A stretch of 40,061 bases of DNA from positions 1-40,061 of the forward strand of contig DDUM01000062.1 of NCBI GenBank assembly GCA_002344795.1, given 5' to 3'. Under the pieces are notes generated by a model. It was not told the DNA's origin, made no database searches, and worked only from the letters and a program-made list of their open reading frames with translations. Both the position numbers and the translations under genes were made by a program. Positions 9,153 through 16,713 of the stretch are shown piece by piece. Numbering within the stretch: the first letter of the stretch is position 1; every line of letters begins with the position of its first letter. This stretch comes from Flammeovirgaceae bacterium UBA2338. Lineage in GTDB: Bacteria > Bacteroidota > Bacteroidia > Cytophagales > Cyclobacteriaceae.

Positions 9153-9190
9153 ATGTTACAACCTTAATGGATCTATTTCGGTTGTAACAT
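9153..9190. promoter_or_regulatory. perfect 11-bp inverted repeat just before the tesA-like gene
   Basis: ATGTTACAACC (9153-9163) and GGTTGTAACAT (9180-9190) are perfect 11-bp arms with a 16-bp spacer. The right arm ends 14 bp before the lipase ATG at 9205. It could be an operator or a leader hairpin affecting translation of the lipase. Together with 9037-9074 it accounts for most structure in the 250-bp gap 8955-9204; I did not find a convincing Bacteroidota -33/-7 promoter pair there. Confidence 0.4.
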
Positions 9191-9204
9191 AGCAACTTAC
9201 TGAT

Positions 9205-9819
9205 ATGATAGTCGTTAACAAAATCTTAATTATTGCACTGGTTTTATTATTTAACACTGGTTTTGCACCAAAAACGATTCTTTTTTTTGGAGATAGCATC
9301 ACTGCAGGATATGGGCTATCCCAGGAAGATGCCTATCCCGCTCATGTAGAAGCGGCCCTGGTAAAAAAAGGAATGGAAGTAAAGGTGGTAAACGCTGGCC
9401 TGAGTGGAGAGACATCTGCCGGGGGGCTAAGTCGTATCGACTGGATACTTCGCCAGCCCATTGATGTGTTCGTATTAGAATTAGGTGCCAATGATGGATT
9501 GCGAGGACTTCCCCTTGACCAGACCCGAACCAACCTCCAGTCCATTATTGATAAAGTAAAGGCCAAAAATCCTGAAGTGAAGATTGTGCTGGCGGGAATG
9601 ATGGTTCCGCCCAATCTTGGGAAAGAATACACCACTGAGTTTAAAAATATTTATCCCGACCTGGCGAAAGCCAATAAGGCCGAGCTCATTCCTTTCCTGC
9701 TGGAAGGGGTAGCCGGAGATGGCAAGTTAAATATTGCTGATGGAATTCATCCCAATGTGGCAGGACATAAGATTGTGGCCAAAACGGTATTGCAAATTGT
9801 GGAGCCTTTGTTGAAATAA
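9205..9819 (+). CDS. tesA: TesA-like GDSL/SGNH lysophospholipase/thioesterase
   Basis: A 204-residue exported esterase of the multifunctional TesA type (arylesterase, lysophospholipase L1, acyl-CoA thioesterase). Residues 1-21 form an N-terminal hydrophobic signal. The SGNH blocks are all present: block I FFGDSITAGYG with nucleophile Ser31, the block II glycine in NAGLSGETSAGG, block III ELGANDGLRG with Asn96, and block V DGIHPN with Asp179 and His182. Length and motif spacing fit mature E. coli TesA plus a signal. The ATG at 9205 is the only sensible start. It is divergent from the YbbA/YbbP-like transporter, the same association as in proteobacteria, so it probably acts on lipids presented by that transporter at the outer face of the inner membrane (inference). 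Confidence 0.9.
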   Translation: MIVVNKILIIALVLLFNTGFAPKTILFFGDSITAGYGLSQEDAYPAHVEAALVKKGMEVKVVNAGLSGETSAGGLSRIDWILRQPIDVFVLELGANDGLRGLPLDQTRTNLQSIIDKVKAKNPEVKIVLAGMMVPPNLGKEYTTEFKNIYPDLAKANKAELIPFLLEGVAGDGKLNIADGIHPNVAGHKIVAKTVLQIVEPLLK

Positions 9820-9833
9820 TAGTCAGAATCAAG

Positions 9834-10247
9834 ATGGAAGGAATAAAGGATAATTCAAACAACATCTCTAAAGACGAATTGACCTATTCTATTATTGGAT
9901 GTGCCATGAAAGTTCACAATACACTGGGTAATGGATTTCAAGAAGTAATATACCAGCGCTGCCTCGCACTCGAGCTTGAAAAGAAGCACATCAAATTTGC
10001 CAGAGAACTTGAAATGCCAATTTATTATGAAGATACTGAAGTAGGAACAAGAAGGGCTGATTTTGTAATCCAGGAGAAGGTACTCGTTGAGATAAAAGCC
10101 GTTATTAAACTAGAGGATGTCCATTTAGCTCAAGCACTCAATTATTTACAAGCCTACAGAATTGATATTGGACTTTTAATAAATTTTGGATCAAATAGCT
10201 TGGAATACAAAAGGTTGTATAGAAAGAAAAATCCTGCCAATCCTTAA
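9834..10247 (+). CDS. GxxExxY protein (PD-(D/E)XK-like fold)
   Basis: A 137-residue protein of the GxxExxY family: the name motif is G34-FQ-E37-VI-Y40 within HNTLGNGFQEVIYQ. A nuclease-like core follows, with RADFVI (Asp76) and LVEIKAV (Glu86-x-Lys88), consistent with the PDDEXK_3 group, then HLAQALNYLQAYRIDIGLLINFG. The biological role of the family is not established; some relatives occur next to mobile elements. It starts 14 bp after the lipase stop on the same strand, so co-transcription is possible, but a functional link is doubtful. The C-terminal KRLYRKK tail is basic. Family assignment is firm and function unknown. Confidence 0.9.
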   Translation: MEGIKDNSNNISKDELTYSIIGCAMKVHNTLGNGFQEVIYQRCLALELEKKHIKFARELEMPIYYEDTEVGTRRADFVIQEKVLVEIKAVIKLEDVHLAQALNYLQAYRIDIGLLINFGSNSLEYKRLYRKKNPANP

Positions 10248-10338
10248 ATCCCATATATCTCGATTCTAACTTTTTTTAGTTTTTTAAAATATCCACAGCT
10301 CTTATTCGACTATCTTCTCACAATCTAAACTTCCTTTG

Positions 10339-11481
10339 GTGCATATCATCAAGAAACTCCTAAAAATGACCGGACTTGTTATTGTGGGCGTAATCGCGCT
10401 CCTTTTTGTTATTGGCTTTTTATTCGTGCAATTCAGTCCACAATTTGGCGGCAAGCACAGTGAGGCCAATATTGCTCAGTACAAAAAATCTGGACACTAC
10501 GAAAACGGAGTATTCGTAAATGAAATACCGACTTCCATGGAGATGGGTTTTTCCAAGACCATGTCAATATTAAAAGATTACATAGCAGGCGTACCCAACA
10601 ACGCACCTAAGCGTCCTTTACCCGTTCAAACTATTGATTCTCTTGATATTGTAAATAGGCCAGATACGGTAACACGAATTACCTGGTTCGGTCATTCTGC
10701 CTTTTTATTGGAGATACAGGGTAAAAATATATTGATCGATCCCATGTTTGGGGATACCCCCTCACCCCATCCCTGGTTGGGTAAAAGCAGGTTTTCAAAA
10801 GGGCTTCCCATTGAAATTGAGAAATTACCTAAGATCGATGCCGTGATATTTTCTCACGACCATTATGATCACCTGGACTACGGATCCATATTAAAATTAA
10901 AAGACAAAGTAGGTCAGTTTTACACACCATTGGGCCTTGGTGTTCATTTGGCAGCCTGGGGAGTACCTCAAGCAAACATTCACGAACTCAATTGGTGGTA
11001 TGAAATAAAGTTCGAAGACCTTACATTCAAATGCGCTCCGGCAAGACACTTTTCAGGAAGAGGATTGGGAGATCGTTTTAGTACGCTGTGGGCATCATGG
11101 GTCATCCAGGGTACAAACCATAATATTTTTTTTAGTGGCGACAGTGGTTACGGACCACACTTCAAAACCATTGGTGAAAAATACGGGCCATTCGATTTTG
11201 CCATGATGGAATGCGGACAATACGATAAGCGATGGGACAACATCCATATGATGCCCGAGGAAACCGCTCAGGCTGCCGTAGATGTGAATGCAAAATTGTT
11301 TATGCCCATCCATTGGGGAGCCTTTGTCCTTGCGCTCCACACCTGGAAAGATCCTATTGAGCGCGTGACCAAAAAAGCCGAAGAGTTAGGCATGCCGATC
11401 TCTACCCCTCAAATCGGTGAACCTATCATTTTAGAACTTGCAGAAAAACCACACAGCAAATGGTGGGAAGTGTTAGAGTAG
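10339..11481 (+). CDS. membrane-anchored MBL-fold metallohydrolase (NAPE-PLD-like)
   Basis: A ~380-residue protein with one N-terminal membrane helix (GLVIVGVIALLFVIGFLFV) followed by a metallo-beta-lactamase fold. Metal-site motifs visible are TWFGHSAFLLEI, the SHDHYDHLD motif that holds the first ligands, RHFSGRG, FSGDSGYGPHF and MPIHWGAF. This set resembles the N-acylphosphatidylethanolamine phospholipase D / UlaG-like group, so a phosphodiesterase acting on a lipid or small phosphoester is plausible; the substrate is unproven. The start is uncertain: TTG 10336 and GTG 10339 keep the positively charged HIIKKLLK stretch ahead of the helix, while the ATG at 10366 removes it. I prefer GTG for the topology. 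The 90 bp upstream are AT-rich with no clear site. Confidence 0.82.
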   Translation: MHIIKKLLKMTGLVIVGVIALLFVIGFLFVQFSPQFGGKHSEANIAQYKKSGHYENGVFVNEIPTSMEMGFSKTMSILKDYIAGVPNNAPKRPLPVQTIDSLDIVNRPDTVTRITWFGHSAFLLEIQGKNILIDPMFGDTPSPHPWLGKSRFSKGLPIEIEKLPKIDAVIFSHDHYDHLDYGSILKLKDKVGQFYTPLGLGVHLAAWGVPQANIHELNWWYEIKFEDLTFKCAPARHFSGRGLGDRFSTLWASWVIQGTNHNIFFSGDSGYGPHFKTIGEKYGPFDFAMMECGQYDKRWDNIHMMPEETAQAAVDVNAKLFMPIHWGAFVLALHTWKDPIERVTKKAEELGMPISTPQIGEPIILELAEKPHSKWWEVLE

Positions 11482-11599
11482 GTCAATCATTCTGTATTGA
11501 TATTCATCCCTACTATTGATAACAAAGTTCCCTTTACTGAACTCAAATAGTTTTTCTGGCATTTCTTACCAAAATGTAGAACATATTTAAGACTTGCCC

Positions 11600-11614
11600 G
11601 TATATATGCTATAC
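11600..11614. promoter_or_regulatory. short dyad upstream of padR-like gene
   Basis: GTATA (11600-11604) and TATAC (11610-11614) flank a 5-bp spacer, 18 bp before the PadR-like ATG. PadR proteins commonly repress their own operons through AT-rich dyads near the start, so this is a candidate operator. The arms are short and could occur by chance in AT-rich DNA. Confidence 0.3.
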
Positions 11615-11631
11615 AATCTAGAAACAAACCT

Positions 11632-11961
11632 ATGATAGAAACGCGTTTAGGGGATTTTGAAGAGGTCATTCTCCTGTTAGTCGGCATTCTGGGCGAGGAT
11701 GCCTATTCCTTTAAAATTGCCAATGAGTTTGAAAGTCAGACGAAAAGGCCTGTATCCATCGGGGCGGTACACTCTACCCTCACCCGTTTGGAAGGCAAAG
11801 GTTTTTTAGAATCTGAAATGGGCAGTGCCACAGCAGAACGAGGAGGAAGGCGAAAACGAATCTTTACCATTACTGCATACGGTAAAAAGGTGCTAAAAAA
11901 TTCAAAAGATTTTAAAGTCTCTCTGTGGCAACAGTTCCCATCACTTGCAACTGGAAAGTAG
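11632..11961 (+). CDS. PadR family transcriptional regulator
   Basis: A 109-residue winged-helix protein. The PadR domain fills the chain: LGDFEEVILLLVGILGEDAYSF at the N-terminus, the recognition segment SIGAVHSTLTRLEGKGFLES (about 42-61), then the wing RGGRRKRIFTITAYGKKVL. The C-terminal helical extension is short, as in subfamily-2 PadR proteins. The stop at 11961 is one base before the ATG of an FtsX permease with a prefix domain, a pairing frequent in Cytophagales, so the regulator probably controls that permease in response to a small ligand or envelope stress (inference). The ATG at 11632 is the natural start. A short dyad lies just upstream. Confidence 0.92.
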   Translation: MIETRLGDFEEVILLLVGILGEDAYSFKIANEFESQTKRPVSIGAVHSTLTRLEGKGFLESEMGSATAERGGRRKRIFTITAYGKKVLKNSKDFKVSLWQQFPSLATGK

Positions 11962-11962
11962 A

Positions 11963-14551
11963 ATGTCCAAATCAACAAAAGCATTTCCACCTGCCCTGGC
12001 TAAAAAATTTCTCCGATGGTTACTTCGGGAGGAACTTGAAGAAGAAGTCATTGGTGATCTGGATGAAAAATTTCACACAACTCTTAAAACTCAATCAGCA
12101 TTTCGTGCCAAGCTGAACTACTGGTATCAATCCATTAACTACCTGCGGCCTTTTGCCATAAAAAAATCAAAAGTTAATATCATCAATCCATTCAATATGT
12201 TCCGCCATAACCTTGTCATCTCATTCAGGAATTTTAGTCGTCATAAAAGCACATTTTTTATCAATCTTGTTGGCCTTTCTACCAGCCTTGCCTGTGCACT
12301 GCTTATCTATCTCTGGGTAGCAGATGAACTGAGCATTGACAATTTCCATGAAAAAGACAGTCGTCTCTACCAGGTAATGGAGCACCAGGTTCGTGAGGAT
12401 CATATAGGCTCACAAAAATCAACACCCTGGTTATTGGCAGAAGCACTTGAAGATGAGATGCCGGAAGTAGAATATGCAGCCGTTGCAACACCGGCAGATT
12501 GGTTTGATCCATTTACATTATCCGTAGGTGATAAAAGTGTAAGTGGCGTAGGCCAGTATGTAGGGAAAGACTATTTCAATATTTTCACTTACCCTCTTAT
12601 TGAAGGGAACAAGGACAAATTACTTACCGATAAAAACTCTATCGTCATTTCAGAAGAGCTTGCCAAACAATTATTTAACACCTCGACCAATGTAGTGGGC
12701 AAGGAAGTGGAGTTCCAACACGAAACTACTTATCTCATATCTGGTGTATTTGCTAACATCCCTTCCAATTCATCCACGCAATTTGATTTTGCACTTTCTA
12801 TAGAAATTCAAAAGGATAAAATCCCGCAGGCCTTTGAGTGGAAAAATTCTGGTCCGCATACCTTCCTCACCCTAAAGGAAGGAACCAATGCCCAGGAGTT
12901 TGAAAATAAAATCAAAGACTACATCAAAACCAAAACAGATCAAACCCACCGTACATTGTTTCTGGCACCCTACTCAAAAACATATCTGTATGGCAAATAT
13001 GAAAATGGTGTACAGGCAGGAGGAAGAATTGAGTATGTACAACTCTTTTCGCTCATCGCTATTTTTATCCTGGTCATCGCCTGTATCAATTTTATGAATC
13101 TGGCCACAGCGCGGGCCTCCAGAAGAACGAAAGAAATCGGTGTAAAGAAAGCCATTGGCGCCAATCGCGTTTCTTTGATATTTCAATATCTATTCGAATC
13201 TGTCACTATCACCTTATTGGCCCTCATCGTTGCCCTGTTCATCACCTATTCATTTTTACCACAATTCAATCTCATTACAGAAAAACACTTGATCCTTCAA
13301 TTGACCTGGCCATTATTGTTGTCCTTTATTGGCATAGCTTTATTTACAGGATTACTGGCCGGAAGCTACCCTGCTCTTTATTTGTCGGGCTTTAAACCAG
13401 CCGCTGTCTTGAAAGGAAAATTGCACACCAGCTTCAGTGAAGTTTGGACCAGAAAGGGATTGGTAGTCTTTCAATTTACGATGTCCATCATTTTTATTGT
13501 TTGCGTTTGGGTCATTTACAGACAAATAGAATTCGTTCAAACGAAGAACATTGGCTATGACAAAGACAACGTCATCTATTTCCAGATTGAGGGGAAGGTA
13601 AAGAGTAGTCTGGAAACATTTTTGACTGAAATTAAAAGGATACCAGGCGTTATCAATGCTTCCAGCCTGGGCCAAAGCATGGTTGGCGGAGGAAATACTG
13701 CCAACATTAGCTGGGAGACCAAAGACCCACAAACAGTTTCAAATTTCGCTTATCGGCCTGTAAACTATGATGCCATTGAAATGCTTGGTCTTGAGCTTAC
13801 AAATGGTCGAGTATTTTCCAGGAACCGCAATGACAGTTTAAAAGTAATTTTTAATGAAACAGGAATTGCCAATATGGGAATGGAAAATCCAGTGGGGCAA
13901 ACGATAAAATTTGGTCCTTTTGATTGCGAAATTATTGGAGTTGTAAAAGATTTTCATTTTAAATCCCTTCACTCTCCTATTGAGCCACTGTTCTTCATTC
14001 TTGCACCACCCTTCACAGAAAAAGCCATTGTCAGACTGGAGGAAGGAAAGGAGAAACAAACATTGGATGCATTGCAAACTTTTTATCAACAATACAATCC
14101 AGGATTCACTTTTGAGTTCAGGTTTTTAGATCAGGATTATCAGGCACAGTATGCTTCTGAACAAAGGGTTGGCACACTCTCCAAATATTTTGCAGGGTTG
14201 GCCATTGTTATTTCAAGTCTTGGGTTATTTGGATTAGCCGCTTTCACTGCAGCACGCAGACAAAAAGAAATTGGAATCCGCAAAGTGATGGGCTCCAGTG
14301 AGTGGAGCATTATCTACTTATTATCCAGCGACTTTACTAAAATTGTTTTGATGGCCATTTTGATTGCCCTTCCCATCAGCTATTACATTGTAAGCAACTG
14401 GCTCAACGGATTCGAGTTTAGAATCCCACTTCAAGTTGGGCTCTTTGCTGCATCCGGTTTATTGGCCCTTATTATTGCCTGGCTTACCGTAGGGCTTCAT
14501 GCCTTCAGGGCGGCTCGAATAAATCCTTCTCAATGTCTCAAAGAAGAGTAG
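11963..14551 (+). CDS. FtsX-like permease with N-terminal prefix domain, no ATPase
   Basis: An 862-residue membrane protein from the ATG at 11963; an in-frame TTG at 11945 would overlap padR and adds nothing. Residues ~1-75 are a soluble prefix (AKKFLRWLLREELEEEVIGDLDEKF), the permease prefix domain 2 type found with PadR regulators. Then come a membrane segment (FFINLVGLSTSLACALLIYLW), a MacB-type periplasmic domain, an FtsX block containing RTKEIGVKKAIGANR, further helices, a second periplasmic domain and a final FtsX block with RQKEIGIRKVMGSSEWSII. The duplicated layout resembles full-length MacB-like permeases. No ATPase gene is adjacent, so it either borrows one encoded elsewhere or works without it. 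Probable envelope-stress or antimicrobial-response transporter component. Confidence 0.88.
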   Translation: MSKSTKAFPPALAKKFLRWLLREELEEEVIGDLDEKFHTTLKTQSAFRAKLNYWYQSINYLRPFAIKKSKVNIINPFNMFRHNLVISFRNFSRHKSTFFINLVGLSTSLACALLIYLWVADELSIDNFHEKDSRLYQVMEHQVREDHIGSQKSTPWLLAEALEDEMPEVEYAAVATPADWFDPFTLSVGDKSVSGVGQYVGKDYFNIFTYPLIEGNKDKLLTDKNSIVISEELAKQLFNTSTNVVGKEVEFQHETTYLISGVFANIPSNSSTQFDFALSIEIQKDKIPQAFEWKNSGPHTFLTLKEGTNAQEFENKIKDYIKTKTDQTHRTLFLAPYSKTYLYGKYENGVQAGGRIEYVQLFSLIAIFILVIACINFMNLATARASRRTKEIGVKKAIGANRVSLIFQYLFESVTITLLALIVALFITYSFLPQFNLITEKHLILQLTWPLLLSFIGIALFTGLLAGSYPALYLSGFKPAAVLKGKLHTSFSEVWTRKGLVVFQFTMSIIFIVCVWVIYRQIEFVQTKNIGYDKDNVIYFQIEGKVKSSLETFLTEIKRIPGVINASSLGQSMVGGGNTANISWETKDPQTVSNFAYRPVNYDAIEMLGLELTNGRVFSRNRNDSLKVIFNETGIANMGMENPVGQTIKFGPFDCEIIGVVKDFHFKSLHSPIEPLFFILAPPFTEKAIVRLEEGKEKQTLDALQTFYQQYNPGFTFEFRFLDQDYQAQYASEQRVGTLSKYFAGLAIVISSLGLFGLAAFTAARRQKEIGIRKVMGSSEWSIIYLLSSDFTKIVLMAILIALPISYYIVSNWLNGFEFRIPLQVGLFAASGLLALIIAWLTVGLHAFRAARINPSQCLKEE

Positions 14552-14656
14552 CAGGAAAGTTAATCCGCAATCATACAATAGAAATTCTTATGGTAGAGTT
14601 GGGGTTAAATCAGCCAACAACTATTAACTTAGTTCAAAATAAATTACCTATGAAGG

Positions 14657-15247
14657 ATGGAATCTCACAAATCCGTTGAGCACTATATACACAATAAAAA
14701 ACAGTGGACCAGCGAATTGGTAACGTTAAGAGAAATTTTATTGTCAACAGGCATGAAGGAGGAAGTGAAGTGGGGCGTGCCGGTTTACTCCTATGAAGGA
14801 AAAAATGTTGCTGGAATTGCCGCTTTTAAATCCTATGTAGGATTGTGGTTCTATCAAGGTGCCTTATTAAAGGATGCAAAGAAAAAACTGGTCAATGCCC
14901 AGGAAGGAAAAACAAAGGCCCTGCGGCAATGGCTGTTCACATCCATGAAGGAGATTGATGAAAAGTTAATTCGAACCTATCTGAAAGAGGCCATTCAAAA
15001 TGTAAAAGCAGGGAAAGAGATTAAGCCTGACCGCGATAAACCGATCGCCATACCAAAAGAGCTTTCCTCTCATCTGAAAAAGACCCCTTCTGCCCTTAAA
15101 GCCTTTAACCTGTTATCAAAAGGCAAGCAGCGAGAATATGCTGAATACATAACGGAAGCCGCCAGATCTGAAACCAAAAGCAGAAGAATAAAAAAAATAC
15201 TTCCCATGATCGTTAATGGGGACGGGTTACACGACAAATACAAATAG
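14657..15247 (+). CDS. YdeI/OmpD-associated family protein
   Basis: A 196-residue soluble protein with two recognisable parts: a DUF1801/YdhG-like domain (about 1-120, with MKEEVKWGVPVYSYEGKNV and YVGLWFYQGALLKD) and a C-terminal bacteriocin-protection/OmdA-type segment (about 128-196, KAFNLLSKGKQREYAEYITE then KSRRIKKILPMI). Homologues are widespread and have been linked to resistance to cationic peptides in some bacteria, but the mechanism is unclear. The ATG at 14657 is chosen; an overlapping ATG at 14650 is out of frame and stops quickly. A weak promoter-like pair, TTG at 14599 and TAACTTAG at 14625, lies upstream with a longer than ideal spacer. Confidence 0.85.
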   Translation: MESHKSVEHYIHNKKQWTSELVTLREILLSTGMKEEVKWGVPVYSYEGKNVAGIAAFKSYVGLWFYQGALLKDAKKKLVNAQEGKTKALRQWLFTSMKEIDEKLIRTYLKEAIQNVKAGKEIKPDRDKPIAIPKELSSHLKKTPSALKAFNLLSKGKQREYAEYITEAARSETKSRRIKKILPMIVNGDGLHDKYK

Positions 15248-15270
15248 GGTAACCACTCAATGAATAGGTT

Positions 15271-15301
15271 TTGGTTTCACTGGCTGATTAAGTTATCTTA
15301 G
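15271..15301 (+). promoter_or_regulatory. Bacteroidota-type promoter for the 4HB protein gene
   Basis: TTGG at 15271-15274 and TATCTTAG at 15294-15301 match the Bacteroidota -33 TTG and -7 TAnnTTTG elements with one mismatch and a 19-20 bp spacer. Transcription would start about 15308, leaving a ~30-base leader before the ATG at 15338. Confidence 0.45.
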
Positions 15302-15337
15302 TTTAAAGGTTGTTTCTTATCATCTACTTTTTATTAT

Positions 15338-16012
15338 ATGAAATGGGCATATAGCTTACGCAACAAGGGAAAGATAGCATTTAGTGCTGCGCTTATTCTG
15401 ATTATGATTTTTATAAAAAACTGGATTGACAAAAAACATGTCGCAGAACTCAATTCCTCTTTTTCATCAGTGTTTGACGACAGACTAGTGGTAGAAAGTT
15501 ATATCTTTCAACTATCAGATCACCTCTACCAAAAGAAGATTCTTATCGCCAATTGCACCAATGCAGAACAAATCCTTTTGGCACAACCCCAGGTAAACAT
15601 TCATAACTCCACTATCAATCAGATATTAGTAGACTATGAAATAACAAAATTGACTACTGCTGAGTCGATGTATTTTGGGAGTCTAAAAGAAAGACTTCAA
15701 AATTTAAACGCCATGGAGGAAAAATTTCTTTCTGCCTTAACTATTCAAGATCACAATACCTCCACTGCCCTGGCCACAGAAATACAGAAAAACTTCGATA
15801 TGGCCATGCTGGATTTAAACCAACTGTCGAAAATTCAGGTTTCTGAAGGAAGATTATTAAAGGAACAGTCCAAAAAAATAGCTGCCGGATCAACCCTGCT
15901 TTCTCAACTTGAACTGGTCGTACTAATTGGGATAGGAATGCTTATTCAAATTTTAATTTTCACATCACGATCAGCCCTGCCCAAGTCCCCGCAACAATTT
16001 GGTCTCAACTAA
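15338..16012 (+). CDS. orphan four-helix-bundle (4HB_MCP-like) membrane sensor protein
   Basis: A 224-residue protein with two membrane helices (about 13-27, IAFSAALILIMIFI, and about 190-208, ELVVLIGIGMLIQILIF) around a ~160-residue mostly helical periplasmic region. This is the topology and length of the four-helix-bundle ligand domain of chemoreceptors. What normally follows (HAMP, methyl-accepting or kinase domain) is absent: after the second helix only about 15 residues (SRSALPKSPQQFGLN) remain. No chemotaxis genes lie nearby. Small proteins of this type recur in Bacteroidota without a known role. It has its own candidate promoter and is convergent with the SGNH hydrolase gene. Domain call rests on topology and is moderate. 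Confidence 0.7.
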   Translation: MKWAYSLRNKGKIAFSAALILIMIFIKNWIDKKHVAELNSSFSSVFDDRLVVESYIFQLSDHLYQKKILIANCTNAEQILLAQPQVNIHNSTINQILVDYEITKLTTAESMYFGSLKERLQNLNAMEEKFLSALTIQDHNTSTALATEIQKNFDMAMLDLNQLSKIQVSEGRLLKEQSKKIAAGSTLLSQLELVVLIGIGMLIQILIFTSRSALPKSPQQFGLN

Positions 16013-16033
16013 ACATAAACACACAAAAGAAAA

Positions 16034-16711
16034 TTATTCAAGACGTAAATTTTCTAAAATGCGTTTAACCCATAAAGTGTATTGCTTTCCAGATGGGTGT
16101 AAAGTATCGTCAGCAACCAGTTCAGGATCTTCCAATCCCCTTCTCGAAATATCGGTGATATTTATATAAGTAATTTCATAGGCTTCGGTAATGCGTTTGT
16201 TGATGGCATTGAACTCATCCAACTCTTTGGATATCTTCGGCTGATTGGGTGCACCAAAAGGGGTATATCCATAATCAGGAATAGAGACTACAAAAACATT
16301 TGCCTTTTCACCACCCGCTAATTGAATGGCTGTTTTGAGCAATGTTTCATACTCTACCGCATAGGCATCTGCAGGTTTTCCCTGATATTGATTGTTCACA
16401 CCTATGAGCAACGAAACCAAATCATACCTTTCTTTGATTTGGGCAATATCAATTCCATTCTTCAAATTATCCGTTCGCCATCCCGTAACTGCAATTATTT
16501 TTGGTGATGCAACTGGTATTCCCTTTTCTGTCAACGCTTTTGCCAGTTGCACAGGCCATCTCTCTGTCTCAGGTACACTTTCACCAATGGTGTAAGAGTC
16601 TCCTAAAGCTAAATAGGTCTTAAGTTGCTTTGATGTTTGTGCACACATAGAATTAGAAACAATAATAGTTAATGCTACTACAGCAATATTAAAATTGATA
16701 TTAAGCCGCAT
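16034..16711 (-). CDS. SGNH/GDSL hydrolase, exported
   Basis: A 225-residue esterase-type protein. Residues 1-24 form a signal peptide ending SMCA. Catalytic blocks are YLALGDSYTIGE (nucleophile Ser39), the glycine block VTGWRTDNL, LIGVNNQYQG (Asn), and DDTLHPSGKQY (Asp and His). This differs from the TesA-like protein at 9205 (GVNNQ versus GANDG, different lengths), so it is a separate SGNH branch, closer to FlgD/YhcR-neutral SGNH_hydro proteins of unknown substrate. It begins 2 bp after the S9 peptidase stop on the same strand and is almost certainly co-transcribed with it. Both are exported hydrolases, which may reflect shared use in nutrient processing. Confidence 0.87.
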   Translation of the reverse strand: MRLNINFNIAVVALTIIVSNSMCAQTSKQLKTYLALGDSYTIGESVPETERWPVQLAKALTEKGIPVASPKIIAVTGWRTDNLKNGIDIAQIKERYDLVSLLIGVNNQYQGKPADAYAVEYETLLKTAIQLAGGEKANVFVVSIPDYGYTPFGAPNQPKISKELDEFNAINKRITEAYEITYINITDISRRGLEDPELVADDTLHPSGKQYTLWVKRILENLRLE

Positions 16712-16713
16712 AT

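Noticed and set aside
8259..9819. LolCDE-type lipoprotein release system
   Set aside because: The permease has the long duplicated YbbP layout and the neighbour is a TesA-like lipase, so YbbAP fits better.
9834..10247. Restriction or defence nuclease
   Set aside because: The core D and ExK are present, but no methylase, helicase or toxin-antitoxin partner is nearby; only the family name is supported.
10261..10300. Terminator after the GxxExxY gene
   Set aside because: AACT-T run-AGTT is too short and entirely AT; unconvincing as a terminator.
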